From Kazachstania africana CBS 2517 (taxonomy: Eukaryota > Ascomycota > Saccharomycetes > Saccharomycetales > Saccharomycetaceae), in assembly GCF_000304475.1 (NCBI RefSeq), contig NC_018946.1:124001-188000 (forward strand): a stretch of DNA of 64,000 nt, written 5' to 3'. The position numbers and the translations under genes are program-made. A model generated the notes under the pieces. It made no database searches. It saw only the letters and a program-made list of their open reading frames with translations, and was not told the DNA's origin. How positions within the stretch are numbered: the first letter of the stretch is position 1; each line of letters begins with the position of its first letter. Positions 22,146 through 31,720 of the stretch are shown here, piece by piece.

Positions 22146-22902
22146 TGGCACTAAATAAATCTCCACTATGGGCTGGTTCGTTTCAATGCTTACTCTTTTG
22201 AAAAAGGATCCTTCTATTAACTCCCATATACATAATAATTTAGTGAGAAAAAGGACAAAAAATCGCCCATTTAATGTAAGCGAGGTAGAAGGGCTACCCG
22301 GCTGTGCCCAGTTAAACTAAATCCAGAGGCATCACACAGTGATGAAGAGCGCACTGGACAATTGGTCTGGTACAGGTCAGTCCTTGGTTGTACTTCCTTG
22401 TCGTCCGCTTTAGAGGTCTTGACAGCTCATTTCAGGCTTGTTATGAGAGAAAATGCATGTAATCGCAAGGACCATCCTGTTAAATGCCATTGGATCCTCG
22501 TGTCAACTGCTACTGGATACGCAGGTTTCAACGGAAGAGCGCACATAGCGCTCTAAGTTCAAACGATGGCAATATTCTGTTGTTCTTCAATTGGATATGG
22601 CATCAGTGTGGACACTCCCCCCAAACAACTCCAGAACCGCAAAATCTTTGGTAGAAATCCATTCTGTATCACTTGAAATCACTAGAATCGCCTAAATCAC
22701 ACTCCACTGAGGCCATAGTCACTCTAAAGACCTCGGCGGCTGGGCTTAAAGTGGTCTAAAGTTTGCTAATTTTCAGCTTCCCACTTCGAAATTTCTGGGA
22801 AAAAAAAGTATTAATCCGAGATCACATATCTTATATAAGAGATTGAATTTCCAAATTTGGTTAGGCTCGATAAAATAGACCAAATCAAGCTGGTTTTGAA
22901 AG
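22146..22902. other. divergent intergenic region between VPS35 and CCP1
   Basis: This 757-base spacer carries both promoters. It contains two notable inverted repeats: CATCAC-ACA-GTGATG at about 22330-22344, and a seven-base stem AGAGCGC/GCGCTCT at 22536-22554. An 11-base direct repeat GAAGAGCGCAC occurs near both. I cannot tell whether these mark a structured RNA or regulatory sites. Confidence 0.45.
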
Positions 22903-23961
22903 ATGTCTACGGCTAGAATATTGAATCCATTTTTCACGAGAACTTTCTCTAAGAGATCGGTGTACTTGTTTTCTGCTGCTACTGCTACGTTTGCTGTTGC
23001 TGCTACTGCTACTAACGAAAAGCAACAGAGACAAGGAGGCCACTGGAATTTCAACTGGAACAAGAAATGGTTATTGAGTACTGCTCCTATCGTGCATATG
23101 GCACAGGAAATCAAAGATAAGTCAGAAAAGGACTATCAGGAGGTTTATAATGCGATTGCTGTGAAACTAAGGGAGGAAGATGAATTTGATGGCTACATTG
23201 GCTATGGTCCCGTCTTGACCCGTTTGGCATGGCACTCTTCTGGTACTTGGGATAAAAACAATAACACAGGAGGTTCCTTCGGTGGTACTTACCAGTTTCA
23301 AAAGGAATCAAATGATCCTTCCAATAAAGGTTTACACAACGGAGCGGAATTCTTGGCACCAATTCATAAACAGTTCCCATGGTTATCTCACGGTGATCTT
23401 TACACTTTGGGTGGTGTCGTTGCAATCCAGGAGTTACAAGGCCCTGTGATCCCATGGAGACCTGGTAGAGTAGACCTACCGGAGGATATGACCCCTGATA
23501 ATGGTAGATTACCGGATGCCGTGTACGGTGCTGATTACGTGAGAAATTTCTTCAAGAGACTAGATTTGAATGATCAGGAAGTCGTCGCCTTGATGGGTGC
23601 TCATTGTCTAGGTAGAACTCATCTCCAAAATACCGGTTTCGACGGTCCATGGGGTGCCGCATCAAATACTTTCACTAATGAATTCTTCTTAAATTTATTA
23701 AACGAAAATTGGAAATTAGAGAAAAATGAAGCAAAAAATATGCAATGGAACTCTCCAAAGGGTTACATGATGTTGCCGACCGATCATGCTTTAATCGAAG
23801 ACGATAAATACATGGCCTATGTGAAATTGTATGCAACCAATAACGATAAATTCTTTGAAGACTTCGCCAAGGCATTCAAGAAGCTGTTAGAAGGTGGAAT
23901 TACCTTCCCACAATCAACCCCAACCTACCGCTTCGAGACCCTGGATAGTCAAGGACTATGA
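22903..23961 (+). CDS. CCP1: mitochondrial cytochrome c peroxidase
   Basis: A 352-residue class I haem peroxidase that reduces hydrogen peroxide with cytochrome c in the mitochondrial intermembrane space. A bipartite presequence (about residues 1-60) has basic residues followed by an Ala/Thr-rich hydrophobic stretch, as expected for sorting by rhomboid and m-AAA proteases. The distal site is [11 protein letters not shown] (Arg48, Trp51 and His52 of the yeast enzyme). The proximal His is in GRTHLQN and the radical-forming Trp191 equivalent is in GPWGAAS. The C-terminus resembles the yeast protein. It is followed on the same strand by PAM17, as on chromosome XI of S. cerevisiae. Confidence 0.97.
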   Translation: MSTARILNPFFTRTFSKRSVYLFSAATATFAVAATATNEKQQRQGGHWNFNWNKKWLLSTAPIVHMAQEIKDKSEKDYQEVYNAIAVKLREEDEFDGYIGYGPVLTRLAWHSSGTWDKNNNTGGSFGGTYQFQKESNDPSNKGLHNGAEFLAPIHKQFPWLSHGDLYTLGGVVAIQELQGPVIPWRPGRVDLPEDMTPDNGRLPDAVYGADYVRNFFKRLDLNDQEVVALMGAHCLGRTHLQNTGFDGPWGAASNTFTNEFFLNLLNENWKLEKNEAKNMQWNSPKGYMMLPTDHALIEDDKYMAYVKLYATNNDKFFEDFAKAFKKLLEGGITFPQSTPTYRFETLDSQGL

Positions 23962-24144
23962 GTTATACATAATCAATATATTTATTTATTTTGCTAGCAG
24001 TGCGTCGTGTTAGGCGATTTTTTATGTTAACTAGTGTATGTTTTTTAATATGATTAATGCGATTCCTAACATCAATATATGGTAAATACGACTACGAATA
24101 AGGATTCTACTTATATCGATCGATTGAAGAGACATTGAGTGAGT

Positions 24145-24711
24145 ATGTTTTTATCTAATTCATTACGCGCAACAAGAAAAGGCTTAACATCTCCTTTATG
24201 TAGAAATCTAGTTGCTAGATCTTCTGCAATTAGACTAATTAGTACTGCAGAACCAGATAGTTTAACATGGACTGATTTTTTTAAATTGAGGAAACAAGAG
24301 CGCAGAATAAACGTAGGCTCTTCCATATTCACGGCTCTAGTTGGTTGTAACATTTCATGGGCCTACTTATCAAATATGGAGATCGATCCAACTCAGATGA
24401 TCCTGGGTTTTGACCCATTAGTGGTAATATCAGCTGGTTTGATAGCATCTGGTTGCATCGGTTATTTATTTGGCCCATTGATAGGCACACAAGTATTTAG
24501 TTTAAAGAATAAGCAAGCATTGACTGATTTCAATTTGAAAAATAAGGAGTTCTTGAAGCATATAATTAGAAATAGAGTCGATGCTTCATCCCAAAGTTTT
24601 AGTAACCCTGTACCTGATTATTATGGTGAAAAAATCGGTTCAGTTCGTGAATATAGACAGTGGTTAAGAGATTGTCATTCTTATCAGAGGAAAGCCAAGG
24701 AATTTTTATAA
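24145..24711 (+). CDS. PAM17: presequence translocase motor subunit Pam17
   Basis: A 188-residue mitochondrial inner-membrane protein that links the import motor to the TIM23 channel. It has a basic, Ser/Arg-rich N-terminal presequence (about residues 1-35) and the conserved block LTWTDFFKLRKQERRINVGSS (about 44-64). Two hydrophobic segments follow (about 64-80 and 92-115), then a hydrophilic C-terminal domain with FSNPVPDYYGEKIGSVREYR. I chose the ATG at 24145; the two codons before it begin with GTG. Length and motifs match yeast Pam17 (197). Confidence 0.96.
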   Translation: MFLSNSLRATRKGLTSPLCRNLVARSSAIRLISTAEPDSLTWTDFFKLRKQERRINVGSSIFTALVGCNISWAYLSNMEIDPTQMILGFDPLVVISAGLIASGCIGYLFGPLIGTQVFSLKNKQALTDFNLKNKEFLKHIIRNRVDASSQSFSNPVPDYYGEKIGSVREYRQWLRDCHSYQRKAKEFL

Positions 24712-24781
24712 AAAGTCATTTATAAAGTGTAAGTCAAATATATGTAAATAGTCATCCGTATATACTAAATATAAAAAGTGC

Positions 24782-24797
24782 AAAAAAAAAAAAAAAA
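24782..24797. repeat. A16 homopolymer between convergent genes
   Basis: Sixteen consecutive A residues lie between the 3' ends of PAM17 and OAF3, in the shared terminator region. Confidence 0.9.
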
Positions 24798-24812
24798 TAT
24801 TACATCTTCACA

Positions 24813-27401
24813 TTAAAAATAGGACATAAAATCTAATGGATCAAATATCTCTTCCAACAGGTTCAAATTTGTGAAACTGCCGCTTCCATCTTCAAGTTCT
24901 TGATCGGGCGAAAGATGACCTGATATGGACGTACTTTCTGATGACAGAATTTGCGACGGAATGGGTACCGTTTTGTTAGTATCAATCTGTTCCATACTGT
25001 TAGTGGTATGAGTATTTACATTATCTGTATCACTAGCTAACTGTGAACTTGCGTGATCATAGAATGAAGTGAATATGTTGAATGTTTCGTGATACTTTTT
25101 AATACCTAAGAATTGATTTACAGTGTCTTCGTGAAGATTCAATTCAAATTGAGAATCGTATTGCTCGATCGGACATATCTGCGAATTCCAAATCTGAGTT
25201 AAGTCCTTGACCGTAGCACTACTTGCTTTAATTTTACTAACTTTAAAAATTTCTGGAATTAAATCCTTCAATTTGGTTTTTAAGTTCTTTTCAGAGTCTA
25301 AATCCCCCTTTCCATTTCGAAACTCATAGTCCAAAAATTTCAAAATAATGTCCCATGGATCTTTATCCTCTGGCCTATTTAGAAACTTATAAGTTATCTT
25401 TGCAGCAAACATTCTCTTGAAACACCTGAAATAAACTGCCCCAAATTCATTAAAACACATAGATGATACATCAAACAAAAATCGTGTCATCAAGTTTCTT
25501 GAATTGAAATTCATCTTTTCAAACCGGTAAAGCCTCAAGATAAATGCTGGCACTAAGACACACAATTTACTATTAACTAACTCCACTATTCTGTTGGTGT
25601 AAAATCTCATAAAGGGATGAGGCGATACAGCTTCTTCAACTTCGTTTATATATAAGTAGCATTTTTGCGCTAAATGCAAGATATGATCCCACAATAGTTG
25701 CATGGTTTCATGAAATTTCACATGGTGCATACTATACTCATAAGAAATCATCATTGCGTGTAATATTGACAAGCTGAAAAGATCCAGTGTCCATTCAAAT
25801 TCAAAATTTAGCGCACTGTCTTCTGGTCTTGATAAATTTTTCAAATTCAAAAATTCAACTTTTAATGTCTCGAGAAGTTTCATCAACTCAGTTTTATTAA
25901 CATTAGAAGGCGTGTCATTTATTAGATTGTTAATTTGGAGCATGATATGATCTAATTGGACCATTTTCAAATGCCATGAGCCCGGCACTAACTTTTTTGG
26001 ACTGTACAATAAAGATTTACCGATGTAGCATTCTTGACCGTTTACAAACCCCATCTTCCTGTCCCAGGAAAGAACAAACCCCCATATAAGCCTATACAAT
26101 TCGACATATTCATTCTTGCCCATTACTTTGATACTAGGCCTGGTCCCGTTAGAGATATCAAAGAAAAATTGTTCTGAGTTCAGGACTTTCCAATCAATGC
26201 CAAGTTCCTTACAGCACGCTATTATTGTACCCATTAAAATGCGGCTGTGTTGAGCTTCATTCCCATCCCCATCTTCTGGTGCACACCAATTATAAAACCT
26301 AAGTAAAATCATAAGCTGTAATTGAAGAAGAGTACATTTTCTAAATGATTTTGATTGGTAAATATAGTGGTTAACAATTGCAATATATTTTGAGGTATCA
26401 ATAGCAAGTATCTCTTTAGCAAAATCACTGTTGATAACTTTCAGATCTCTAGAAAAAGTAATTGACAATTGTACGAGCACTGTAATCAGCAGTACGATAC
26501 AGTAAACGATATGATCAAATACCTTCACTGATAAATCGGGATTGCTCTTGAGTCGCGTATACATCGCAGTAATCTCAGTCCTTAGGGACCTGATATCAAA
26601 AATGGGACATAAATTGGATATATGAGTATCAAAAAAGGGTAAAACTTCTTCTAAGAAGAGTTCGTCATTGGGAATGAATAATCTTGGTTGGAAGTTTTTT
26701 TCTGTGAACTTTACAGAGTCATTTTCTCTATACTCTGCAAACTTATCAAATAAGGATTTATGAAATTTATAGTAATGCTTTGTTTGTTCATCGAGTGAAT
26801 CATCATGGGCAACTCGTTCCATGTCATCAGCATCAAAAGTAAATAGCGGTAGAAAAGACCTAGGAAGCCCGTTTGTACTACGTTTCTCATTCTTGTGTAG
26901 TGGTACTCCAAGTTTTTTCATAGATTTTGTAATTGCAATTGATCTGAATCTAACCATAGCTTTCAAGTAAGGATCCCTATGTTCTGCTGATGTGTCCATA
27001 AACAAACAAAATTGGCTTATAGCAGACCGTTTCGTTTCAATATAGTCACCAGAAGGAATTAAATTGATATATTCCGGGATGTCATGGTAGAAGTCCTTAG
27101 AAGGAGCAGGTTGGACAACGGAATCAGATACTTTCACATATTTAGAGGAGCTTCCAAATAGAGTGGAGGGTATGAACTTATCCTGTTTCTTCACTCTTTC
27201 AATCTTGGGAGCAAATGAAACTCTTATAGAGGACGTATTAGGATTTAGCTTATTTTCGTATTCACATGTTTCAGAATTACCTAATCTCATGCAGGTGTTG
27301 CATGGAAGTTGTCTGTCACATCTACTTTTCCTTTTCCTGCAGTTTGTACATACCACTGTTCCTCTTTTACGCCTCCTTGCTAGACCTGTTGCAGTCTTCA
27401 T
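24813..27401 (-). CDS. OAF3: zinc-cluster transcription factor Oaf3
   Basis: An 862-residue Zn2Cys6 fungal transcription factor. The six zinc-binding cysteines are at residues 18, 21, 28, 34, 37 and 46, preceded by a basic stretch. The middle region is the fungal-specific transcription factor domain, containing WCAPEDGDGNEAQHSRILMG. The C-terminal 100 residues are acidic and Ser/Thr-rich, a likely activation or regulatory region. S. cerevisiae Oaf3 (YKR064W) is 863 residues, is located between PAM17 and LAS1 and acts as a repressor in the oleate response. Length, position and orientation all agree. Confidence 0.93.
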   Translation of the reverse strand: MKTATGLARRRKRGTVVCTNCRKRKSRCDRQLPCNTCMRLGNSETCEYENKLNPNTSSIRVSFAPKIERVKKQDKFIPSTLFGSSSKYVKVSDSVVQPAPSKDFYHDIPEYINLIPSGDYIETKRSAISQFCLFMDTSAEHRDPYLKAMVRFRSIAITKSMKKLGVPLHKNEKRSTNGLPRSFLPLFTFDADDMERVAHDDSLDEQTKHYYKFHKSLFDKFAEYRENDSVKFTEKNFQPRLFIPNDELFLEEVLPFFDTHISNLCPIFDIRSLRTEITAMYTRLKSNPDLSVKVFDHIVYCIVLLITVLVQLSITFSRDLKVINSDFAKEILAIDTSKYIAIVNHYIYQSKSFRKCTLLQLQLMILLRFYNWCAPEDGDGNEAQHSRILMGTIIACCKELGIDWKVLNSEQFFFDISNGTRPSIKVMGKNEYVELYRLIWGFVLSWDRKMGFVNGQECYIGKSLLYSPKKLVPGSWHLKMVQLDHIMLQINNLINDTPSNVNKTELMKLLETLKVEFLNLKNLSRPEDSALNFEFEWTLDLFSLSILHAMMISYEYSMHHVKFHETMQLLWDHILHLAQKCYLYINEVEEAVSPHPFMRFYTNRIVELVNSKLCVLVPAFILRLYRFEKMNFNSRNLMTRFLFDVSSMCFNEFGAVYFRCFKRMFAAKITYKFLNRPEDKDPWDIILKFLDYEFRNGKGDLDSEKNLKTKLKDLIPEIFKVSKIKASSATVKDLTQIWNSQICPIEQYDSQFELNLHEDTVNQFLGIKKYHETFNIFTSFYDHASSQLASDTDNVNTHTTNSMEQIDTNKTVPIPSQILSSESTSISGHLSPDQELEDGSGSFTNLNLLEEIFDPLDFMSYF

Positions 27402-27420
27402 TTAGGTCTATACTGATAAC

Positions 27421-27443
27421 GATGATGATGATGATGATGATGA
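27421..27443. repeat. (GAT)7 microsatellite
   Basis: Seven GAT units in the divergent spacer between OAF3 and LAS1, about 20 bases before the OAF3 start codon, so it lies in that gene's leader. Confidence 0.85.
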
Positions 27444-27536
27444 AGTCAAGCTATTACAGATCGGACCTTATTATAGATGCACTAATAAGAAGTTCGCACT
27501 TTACAATATATAGCTTGAAAAAAAAAGTTCATGAGT

Positions 27537-27556
27537 TGAAAAATTTAGCTCATCTC
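27537..27556. promoter_or_regulatory. RRPE and PAC-like pair upstream of LAS1
   Basis: An exact RRPE, TGAAAAATTT (27537-27546), is directly followed by AGCTCATCTC (27547-27556). The latter is the reverse complement of the PAC motif GCGATGAGCT with one mismatch. The pair ends about 50 bases before the LAS1 ATG. RRPE (Stb3) and PAC (Dot6/Tod6) are the standard elements of ribosome-biogenesis genes. Confidence 0.6.
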
Positions 27557-27608
27557 TAGAAACCTTCAGTAAATATTAAAGCTCTGACAGAGGCAAGAGC
27601 ACTCCAGG

Positions 27609-29069
27609 ATGGTTCATGCAAGGATAGTGCCATGGGCTGACACTGAGGAATTAGAACAACTGAAGAATTGGTTCTATACGGACGATTCGAGTTCACGCCG
27701 TAGGGCAATCGGGAAAGTAAAAGCATATCAAAGCAAAGGTTCACAGTATCTTCCACACGTAATTGATTCTACGGCACAATTGACGAGTGCCATTCTATTG
27801 GATGAAGAAACAAACCGTGCGACAGACACGAATGTCATTAAGCTGTCGTACACCATGGCATTAATTAGATTTGTTAATGGGATATTGGATCCGAACCAAA
27901 GAGCTCAATTTGCTATTCCCTTGCATATAGTGGCCAAGAATGTTGGTTTAAGTTCGTGGTTTGTTGACTTGAGACATTGGGGTACGCACGAGAGGGAGCT
28001 ACCTGGACTAGACATGCTGCGAGTGGCATGTAGGGAAGCACTGGTGTGGTTATGGGATCATTATTGGAATGACGATGCCGTGGATGAAAATGAAAGCAGT
28101 GAAGATGAAGATGATAGGCGAGTAAAAGACGTTGACACGGAGGGAATAGAATCTAACCGGAAGAGACTGGAAGAATTAATCTCTTCGTGGCCACATTTTC
28201 TGTCTATATTCAGGGAAAATAAATCGTATTGGCAAGATGATACAAAATTAATCAGTAGTTCGAATTTTGTCATTGAAGAACGTAAGCAAAACAATAGAAA
28301 TAGGAAGGAAACCGCAGAAGAAAAGATGAGTAACTATATCAGTGGATGGAGAGATGCGTGGAAGTGTTTCAGTAATGAGAAATCCATCTTCATTGAGGTT
28401 TTCATGAAACATTATAATTCTCTGCTGTTCCATTTACTTATGTTGAAATTGAACACATTTGATATTGAAGTATTTAAATGGATAATGGTGGATTACAAGG
28501 AACATCTTGGTGATACGAAGAACAACTCCTGCTTGAAAAAATGGTTTAATAAATGGGATGATTTAGAGAAGAATCTTATTAGAAAACTTGTGAAGTACGT
28601 TAATGTAAAAAATGTGATATCTTCATGGAACGAATGGGACCAAGCTATTGAAGAACATCCATCTTATCTGATGGTGGGACTATGTGCGAGATTATTGCTT
28701 CGAGTAGAAGAATTAGGTAGTAATAGTAATGATTGGAGAAAGAAGAAGAAGAGAAAACAATCAGATAATAGACATCTTGTTAAATCGAGACTTCAAGAAC
28801 ATATCAAAAGTTTATCAGAGAAGTATAGTGATACTGAAAAAGCGGTTTATGAGTTAACTAGAGATGAAAAGTCCAATAAGGTCAAGCTGACATCAAGCAC
28901 GAACGATATTCTTGGCGATTTGAATAATTTGAAGAAAAGGATGGAAAATTCGATGTCTTCATCAACCGATGAGAAACCGATACCAGAGACGGATGAAGAT
29001 CTCAAAGACGATGCTAAATTATGGGAAGAGATTTCCGATTGGAAACCGAAACCATTTGGAGTTTTATAG
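27609..29069 (+). CDS. LAS1: pre-rRNA endonuclease Las1
   Basis: A 486-residue nuclear endonuclease that cuts the ITS2 spacer of 27S pre-rRNA at site C2 together with the kinase Grc3. The N-terminal HEPN domain contains the catalytic RxxxxH motif, RHWGTH (about residues 121-126), followed by ERELP. An acidic patch (SSEDEDDRR) lies near residue 165, and a basic, coiled-coil-prone C-terminal region ends with the conserved tail EISDWKPKPFGVL. The N-terminus (ARIVPWADTEELEQLKNWFY) is characteristic. Close to the yeast length (502). The promoter holds an RRPE-PAC pair, consistent with co-regulation with ribosome assembly. Confidence 0.96.
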   Translation: MVHARIVPWADTEELEQLKNWFYTDDSSSRRRAIGKVKAYQSKGSQYLPHVIDSTAQLTSAILLDEETNRATDTNVIKLSYTMALIRFVNGILDPNQRAQFAIPLHIVAKNVGLSSWFVDLRHWGTHERELPGLDMLRVACREALVWLWDHYWNDDAVDENESSEDEDDRRVKDVDTEGIESNRKRLEELISSWPHFLSIFRENKSYWQDDTKLISSSNFVIEERKQNNRNRKETAEEKMSNYISGWRDAWKCFSNEKSIFIEVFMKHYNSLLFHLLMLKLNTFDIEVFKWIMVDYKEHLGDTKNNSCLKKWFNKWDDLEKNLIRKLVKYVNVKNVISSWNEWDQAIEEHPSYLMVGLCARLLLRVEELGSNSNDWRKKKKRKQSDNRHLVKSRLQEHIKSLSEKYSDTEKAVYELTRDEKSNKVKLTSSTNDILGDLNNLKKRMENSMSSSTDEKPIPETDEDLKDDAKLWEEISDWKPKPFGVL

Positions 29070-29156
29070 TCGTATGTATTAATTAACATTCAAGAAACAT
29101 TCAAATCTGGCATTTTTACTAAAATAAAAAAAAAGCAAGAGACATTTAATATTAAA

Positions 29157-29277
29157 TCACTCAGACATCCTAGGAAGGTCTCATTAAGAGCGGTCACCGG
29201 CAATACTAACGATGGGTTCGTAAGCGTACTGCTACCGTGGAAACTGCGAATGTAAGGTCACATTTTCATCACCGTGA
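29157..29277 (-). ncRNA. snR128: box C/D snoRNA U14
   Basis: On the minus strand the sequence begins TCACGGTGATGA, with the C box GTGATGA. It continues with CATTCGCAGTTTC, which is complementary to the 5' part of 18S rRNA (domain A of U14), and then the highly conserved stretch ACGCTTACGAACCCATCGT. It ends with a D box CTGA followed by GTGA, which pairs with the initial TCAC as terminal stem. The length of about 121 matches U14. U14 is essential for early 18S processing and also guides 2'-O-methylation of 18S. S. cerevisiae also has U14 close to RPA34 on chromosome X. End positions are estimated from the terminal stem. Confidence 0.93.
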
Positions 29278-29345
29278 AATAATATTAAGAGTAAACGTTG
29301 TCGGAAATACAAAGTTCCTCGAGGAAAAGAAAAAAAACTTGAAAT

Positions 29346-29498
29346 GGCTCAGAATGCTTAATCGTGTAATAAATTACACTGGCAAGAAAAGTTTCTTAAG
29401 CGGTTGCAACCGAAGTCGCAGCCAGAAACGAGATAGAACCCCTTGTCGTCATGGTCGAATCGGACTGGGAAAGAAGAATCATCGTCTTCATCATAGCC
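29346..29498 (-). ncRNA. snR190: box C/D snoRNA snR190 (dicistronic with U14)
   Basis: On the minus strand a C box ATGATGA (29488-29494) is preceded by GGC, and a D box CTGA (29349-29352) is followed by GCC, so the ends pair as a terminal stem GGC/GCC. It lies about 68 bases upstream of U14 in the same orientation, the arrangement of the snR190-U14 dicistronic transcript in S. cerevisiae. An internal GCGACTTCGGTTGC-type hairpin is also visible. Identity rests on architecture and synteny rather than on a remembered sequence. The spacer contains a small palindrome TTCCTCGAGGAA, and Rnt1 would be expected to separate the two RNAs. Confidence 0.78.
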
Positions 29499-29932
29499 AA
29501 CAAAAAATGGATAAATCAGGTTTAAATTTCTTTTCCTTGAGAATTATTCAACCTTGAATAAAAATCCTCTGTATCCACACAACACGAGCAACGAAGCACT
29601 GTCACATCATGGCAGTTGCTATGGTAGTAGAAGCGCGCCGATACTCGCTATACTCTTCTTCTATTCAAGAACACAACTAAAGCAGAACAAACAAATTCCC
29701 ATCGAAAAAGTTGAAATTTCAACGCCTTTTATACTTTTTTCTTCAGACGCTTTCGCATTGCATTTGGAAAATTGAAAATTTTTGTTTTTGAATAGGGCAT
29801 AACCGTGGTGTTGGGGTGTTATTTTTTTTTTTTTCTAGCGTTGTCTTGAAAAATTTTAGCGATGAGCTTAAGCATCTTTTGGTAGTTGTAAGTCTTAGAA
29901 TGTGATAGAAGTTCTGGTAGTGAATTAGGGTG
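29499..29932. other. divergent promoter region of snR190-U14 and RPA34
   Basis: Shared spacer between the minus-strand snoRNA unit and plus-strand RPA34. It has a poly-T tract (29822-29834) and the RRPE/PAC pair near 29850. It contains chance open frames but no recognisable protein. Confidence 0.6.
29847..29868. promoter_or_regulatory. RRPE and PAC elements upstream of RPA34
   Basis: An exact RRPE, TGAAAAATTT (29847-29856), lies two bases before an exact PAC, GCGATGAGCT (29859-29868), 65-86 bases before the RPA34 ATG. The RRPE and PAC cores are even closer together at LAS1, two genes away. Confidence 0.7.
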
Positions 29933-30565
29933 ATGTCCAGATTGTCTAAGGAGTATGTTTCAGATTCCGACGTGGAGTCTGACGATAATGGTCAGGTCTT
30001 TGTTGCGCCAGCTGATTACAAGAAATGCAAACATTTGAAAAAATTTCCAGTGGATAGATTGAAAGACTTGAGAAAATCAAATAGTGAAATATGGCTGATT
30101 AATTTCCCTGCTAGTCTAGATATCTCAAAATTGAAGACGCTTCCCGTCACCGATAATGGGTCCACGTCCGTTAAAGTTTCCGAATCCCTATATGAAATTG
30201 AACAGAATGCTAAAGATGCTGTAGAAAATTTAAGTGTATTGATTCCTGATGACGATAGAGAATCTCTGGTAGTATTGAACAATAAGAAAGATGCCAATGT
30301 CAAATTCGACAAAGTGTTCACTATCAGTGAGTCTAAGGATATTCCTGACGTTGATGTGGAAAAATTAAAAGTATCACGTAAAGATGTTCCACAAGTTGAT
30401 GGTCTTATTATGAGACATTTTGCTACAGGCTACGATGCTAAGGATTTCGATGTCACCGAAAATGTTTCAACAGAGACCAAATCTTCAAAGAAACGTCATC
30501 ATCACGATACTGATGATTCTCCAAAGAAGAAGAAAAAAGATAAGAAGAAGAAAGACAAAAAATAG
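29933..30565 (+). CDS. RPA34: RNA polymerase I subunit Rpa34
   Basis: A 210-residue subunit of RNA polymerase I which, with Rpa49, forms the TFIIF-like heterodimer that supports initiation and elongation of rRNA transcription. The start MSRLSKEYVSDSDVESDD and the block KFPVDRLKDLRKSNSEIWLINFPASLDISKLKTLP (about residues 38-72) are typical of fungal Rpa34. The C-terminus is an extremely Lys-rich tail (about the last 40 residues). I chose the ATG at 29933; the codon before it is GTG. The chromosome X homolog YJL148W also lies beside the U14 gene. Confidence 0.94.
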   Translation: MSRLSKEYVSDSDVESDDNGQVFVAPADYKKCKHLKKFPVDRLKDLRKSNSEIWLINFPASLDISKLKTLPVTDNGSTSVKVSESLYEIEQNAKDAVENLSVLIPDDDRESLVVLNNKKDANVKFDKVFTISESKDIPDVDVEKLKVSRKDVPQVDGLIMRHFATGYDAKDFDVTENVSTETKSSKKRHHHDTDDSPKKKKKDKKKKDKK

Positions 30566-30742
30566 ATCGTTAGCAAATTCATTTATTCATTCAACATCAT
30601 TAAAATAGCGATGTTCACGTCATTTCAATATATAAATAAACATACTTACATATCTATTTTTCTGCTTCTTGTATATTAGTCCCGTATACATACCATGTAT
30701 TAATCAAAGTAGCTATAATAATAAAAAAAATTCGTATTCCTC

Positions 30743-31720
30743 CTACACTTTATGGGAATAATCTTTTAGGATACCTGCCATATGTGTATTAGTAATCTTA
30801 CCCTTTCTTTGTCTCTTCTTCTTGACTTCCACTTTAGCAGTTTGTCTCTTAATCGTAGCAGGATCGACACTAGCAGGCTTCAAACCTAAATCTTGCAACT
30901 TTCTTGGTAATTCCGCAAATTGTGGTAATTGAATATTCTCCCATGTCTTGACAAATTCTTCATCAATTCTGTCTAGATCTCCCCCATTATTATACCAAAC
31001 GAATCTTGGTGTTTTGTCCTTTTTAGTTCTCAACACAAGTATCTTATTTTCCTCCTCCAGTTGATTTATTGTTTCATCACATTGTGGCCATCCATCTTTC
31101 AATTCTTTACATGAAATACCCTTAAATGTAACCTGTGATCTTAATAGAGCCAATAACTCCGAAGCTGAATGCACATCATAAGTAGAAATATATTTGAAAG
31201 TATTCTTCTTAGCGTCAAATTGTATCTTTTCTAATTTTTTCAATAATTCCAAGACTTTGTCGTTTGGTTTCAATGAAAGATAATCCATCAACTCATTCAA
31301 TAGCACAGGTTTACCTTTCTTTTGAATGTATTCAGTAGCCCATAATAATTTAGAGGAATCGTGACTTTTTGAAATATTTGATTGAGATGCTAACAAGGCA
31401 GCTGCAGCGATAGAACCTGGTCTAACTTTCTTGGATGGAGAGTCGTCATATTCATCTTCCGATACCAAATCCATCACCTCGGGAGTTTCCTTCGATGGTG
31501 AATTGGTAATGTTAGTTCTCTCCTCTTTTATTACCTTGATGTCGTCATCACTTGATAGTTTTTTATCCTGTTCTTCTTCCTGTTTCACTTGAGAAGCTAG
31601 TCTCTTTCTTAACGGACTAGCAATTCTAGCTGCGGGTAAAACAGGTGCCGTCTTAACTTTGCTCTTGAATGCATTCAAGTTAGCTAACAAAGGGTCATTA
31701 TTTTTCTGATTGTTACTCAT
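30743..31720 (-). CDS. TFA2: transcription factor IIE small subunit
   Basis: A 325-residue protein, the beta subunit of TFIIE, which recruits and stimulates TFIIH at RNA polymerase II promoters. The N-terminus is Lys-rich and acidic. The central region holds tandem winged-helix domains (about residues 125-265, from LLWATEYIQKKGKPVLLNELMDYL onward), and the C-terminus is strongly basic (RQTAKVEVKKKRQRKGKITNTHM). Length and motifs match yeast Tfa2 (328). RPA34 converges on it from the left, separated by 177 bases. Confidence 0.95.
   Translation of the reverse strand: MSNNQKNNDPLLANLNAFKSKVKTAPVLPAARIASPLRKRLASQVKQEEEQDKKLSSDDDIKVIKEERTNITNSPSKETPEVMDLVSEDEYDDSPSKKVRPGSIAAAALLASQSNISKSHDSSKLLWATEYIQKKGKPVLLNELMDYLSLKPNDKVLELLKKLEKIQFDAKKNTFKYISTYDVHSASELLALLRSQVTFKGISCKELKDGWPQCDETINQLEEENKILVLRTKKDKTPRFVWYNNGGDLDRIDEEFVKTWENIQLPQFAELPRKLQDLGLKPASVDPATIKRQTAKVEVKKKRQRKGKITNTHMAGILKDYSHKV

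Noticed and set aside
29237..29557. 106-codon plus-strand frame between LAS1 and RPA34
   Set aside because: It is antisense to the U14 and snR190 genes, which explain the conserved sequence.
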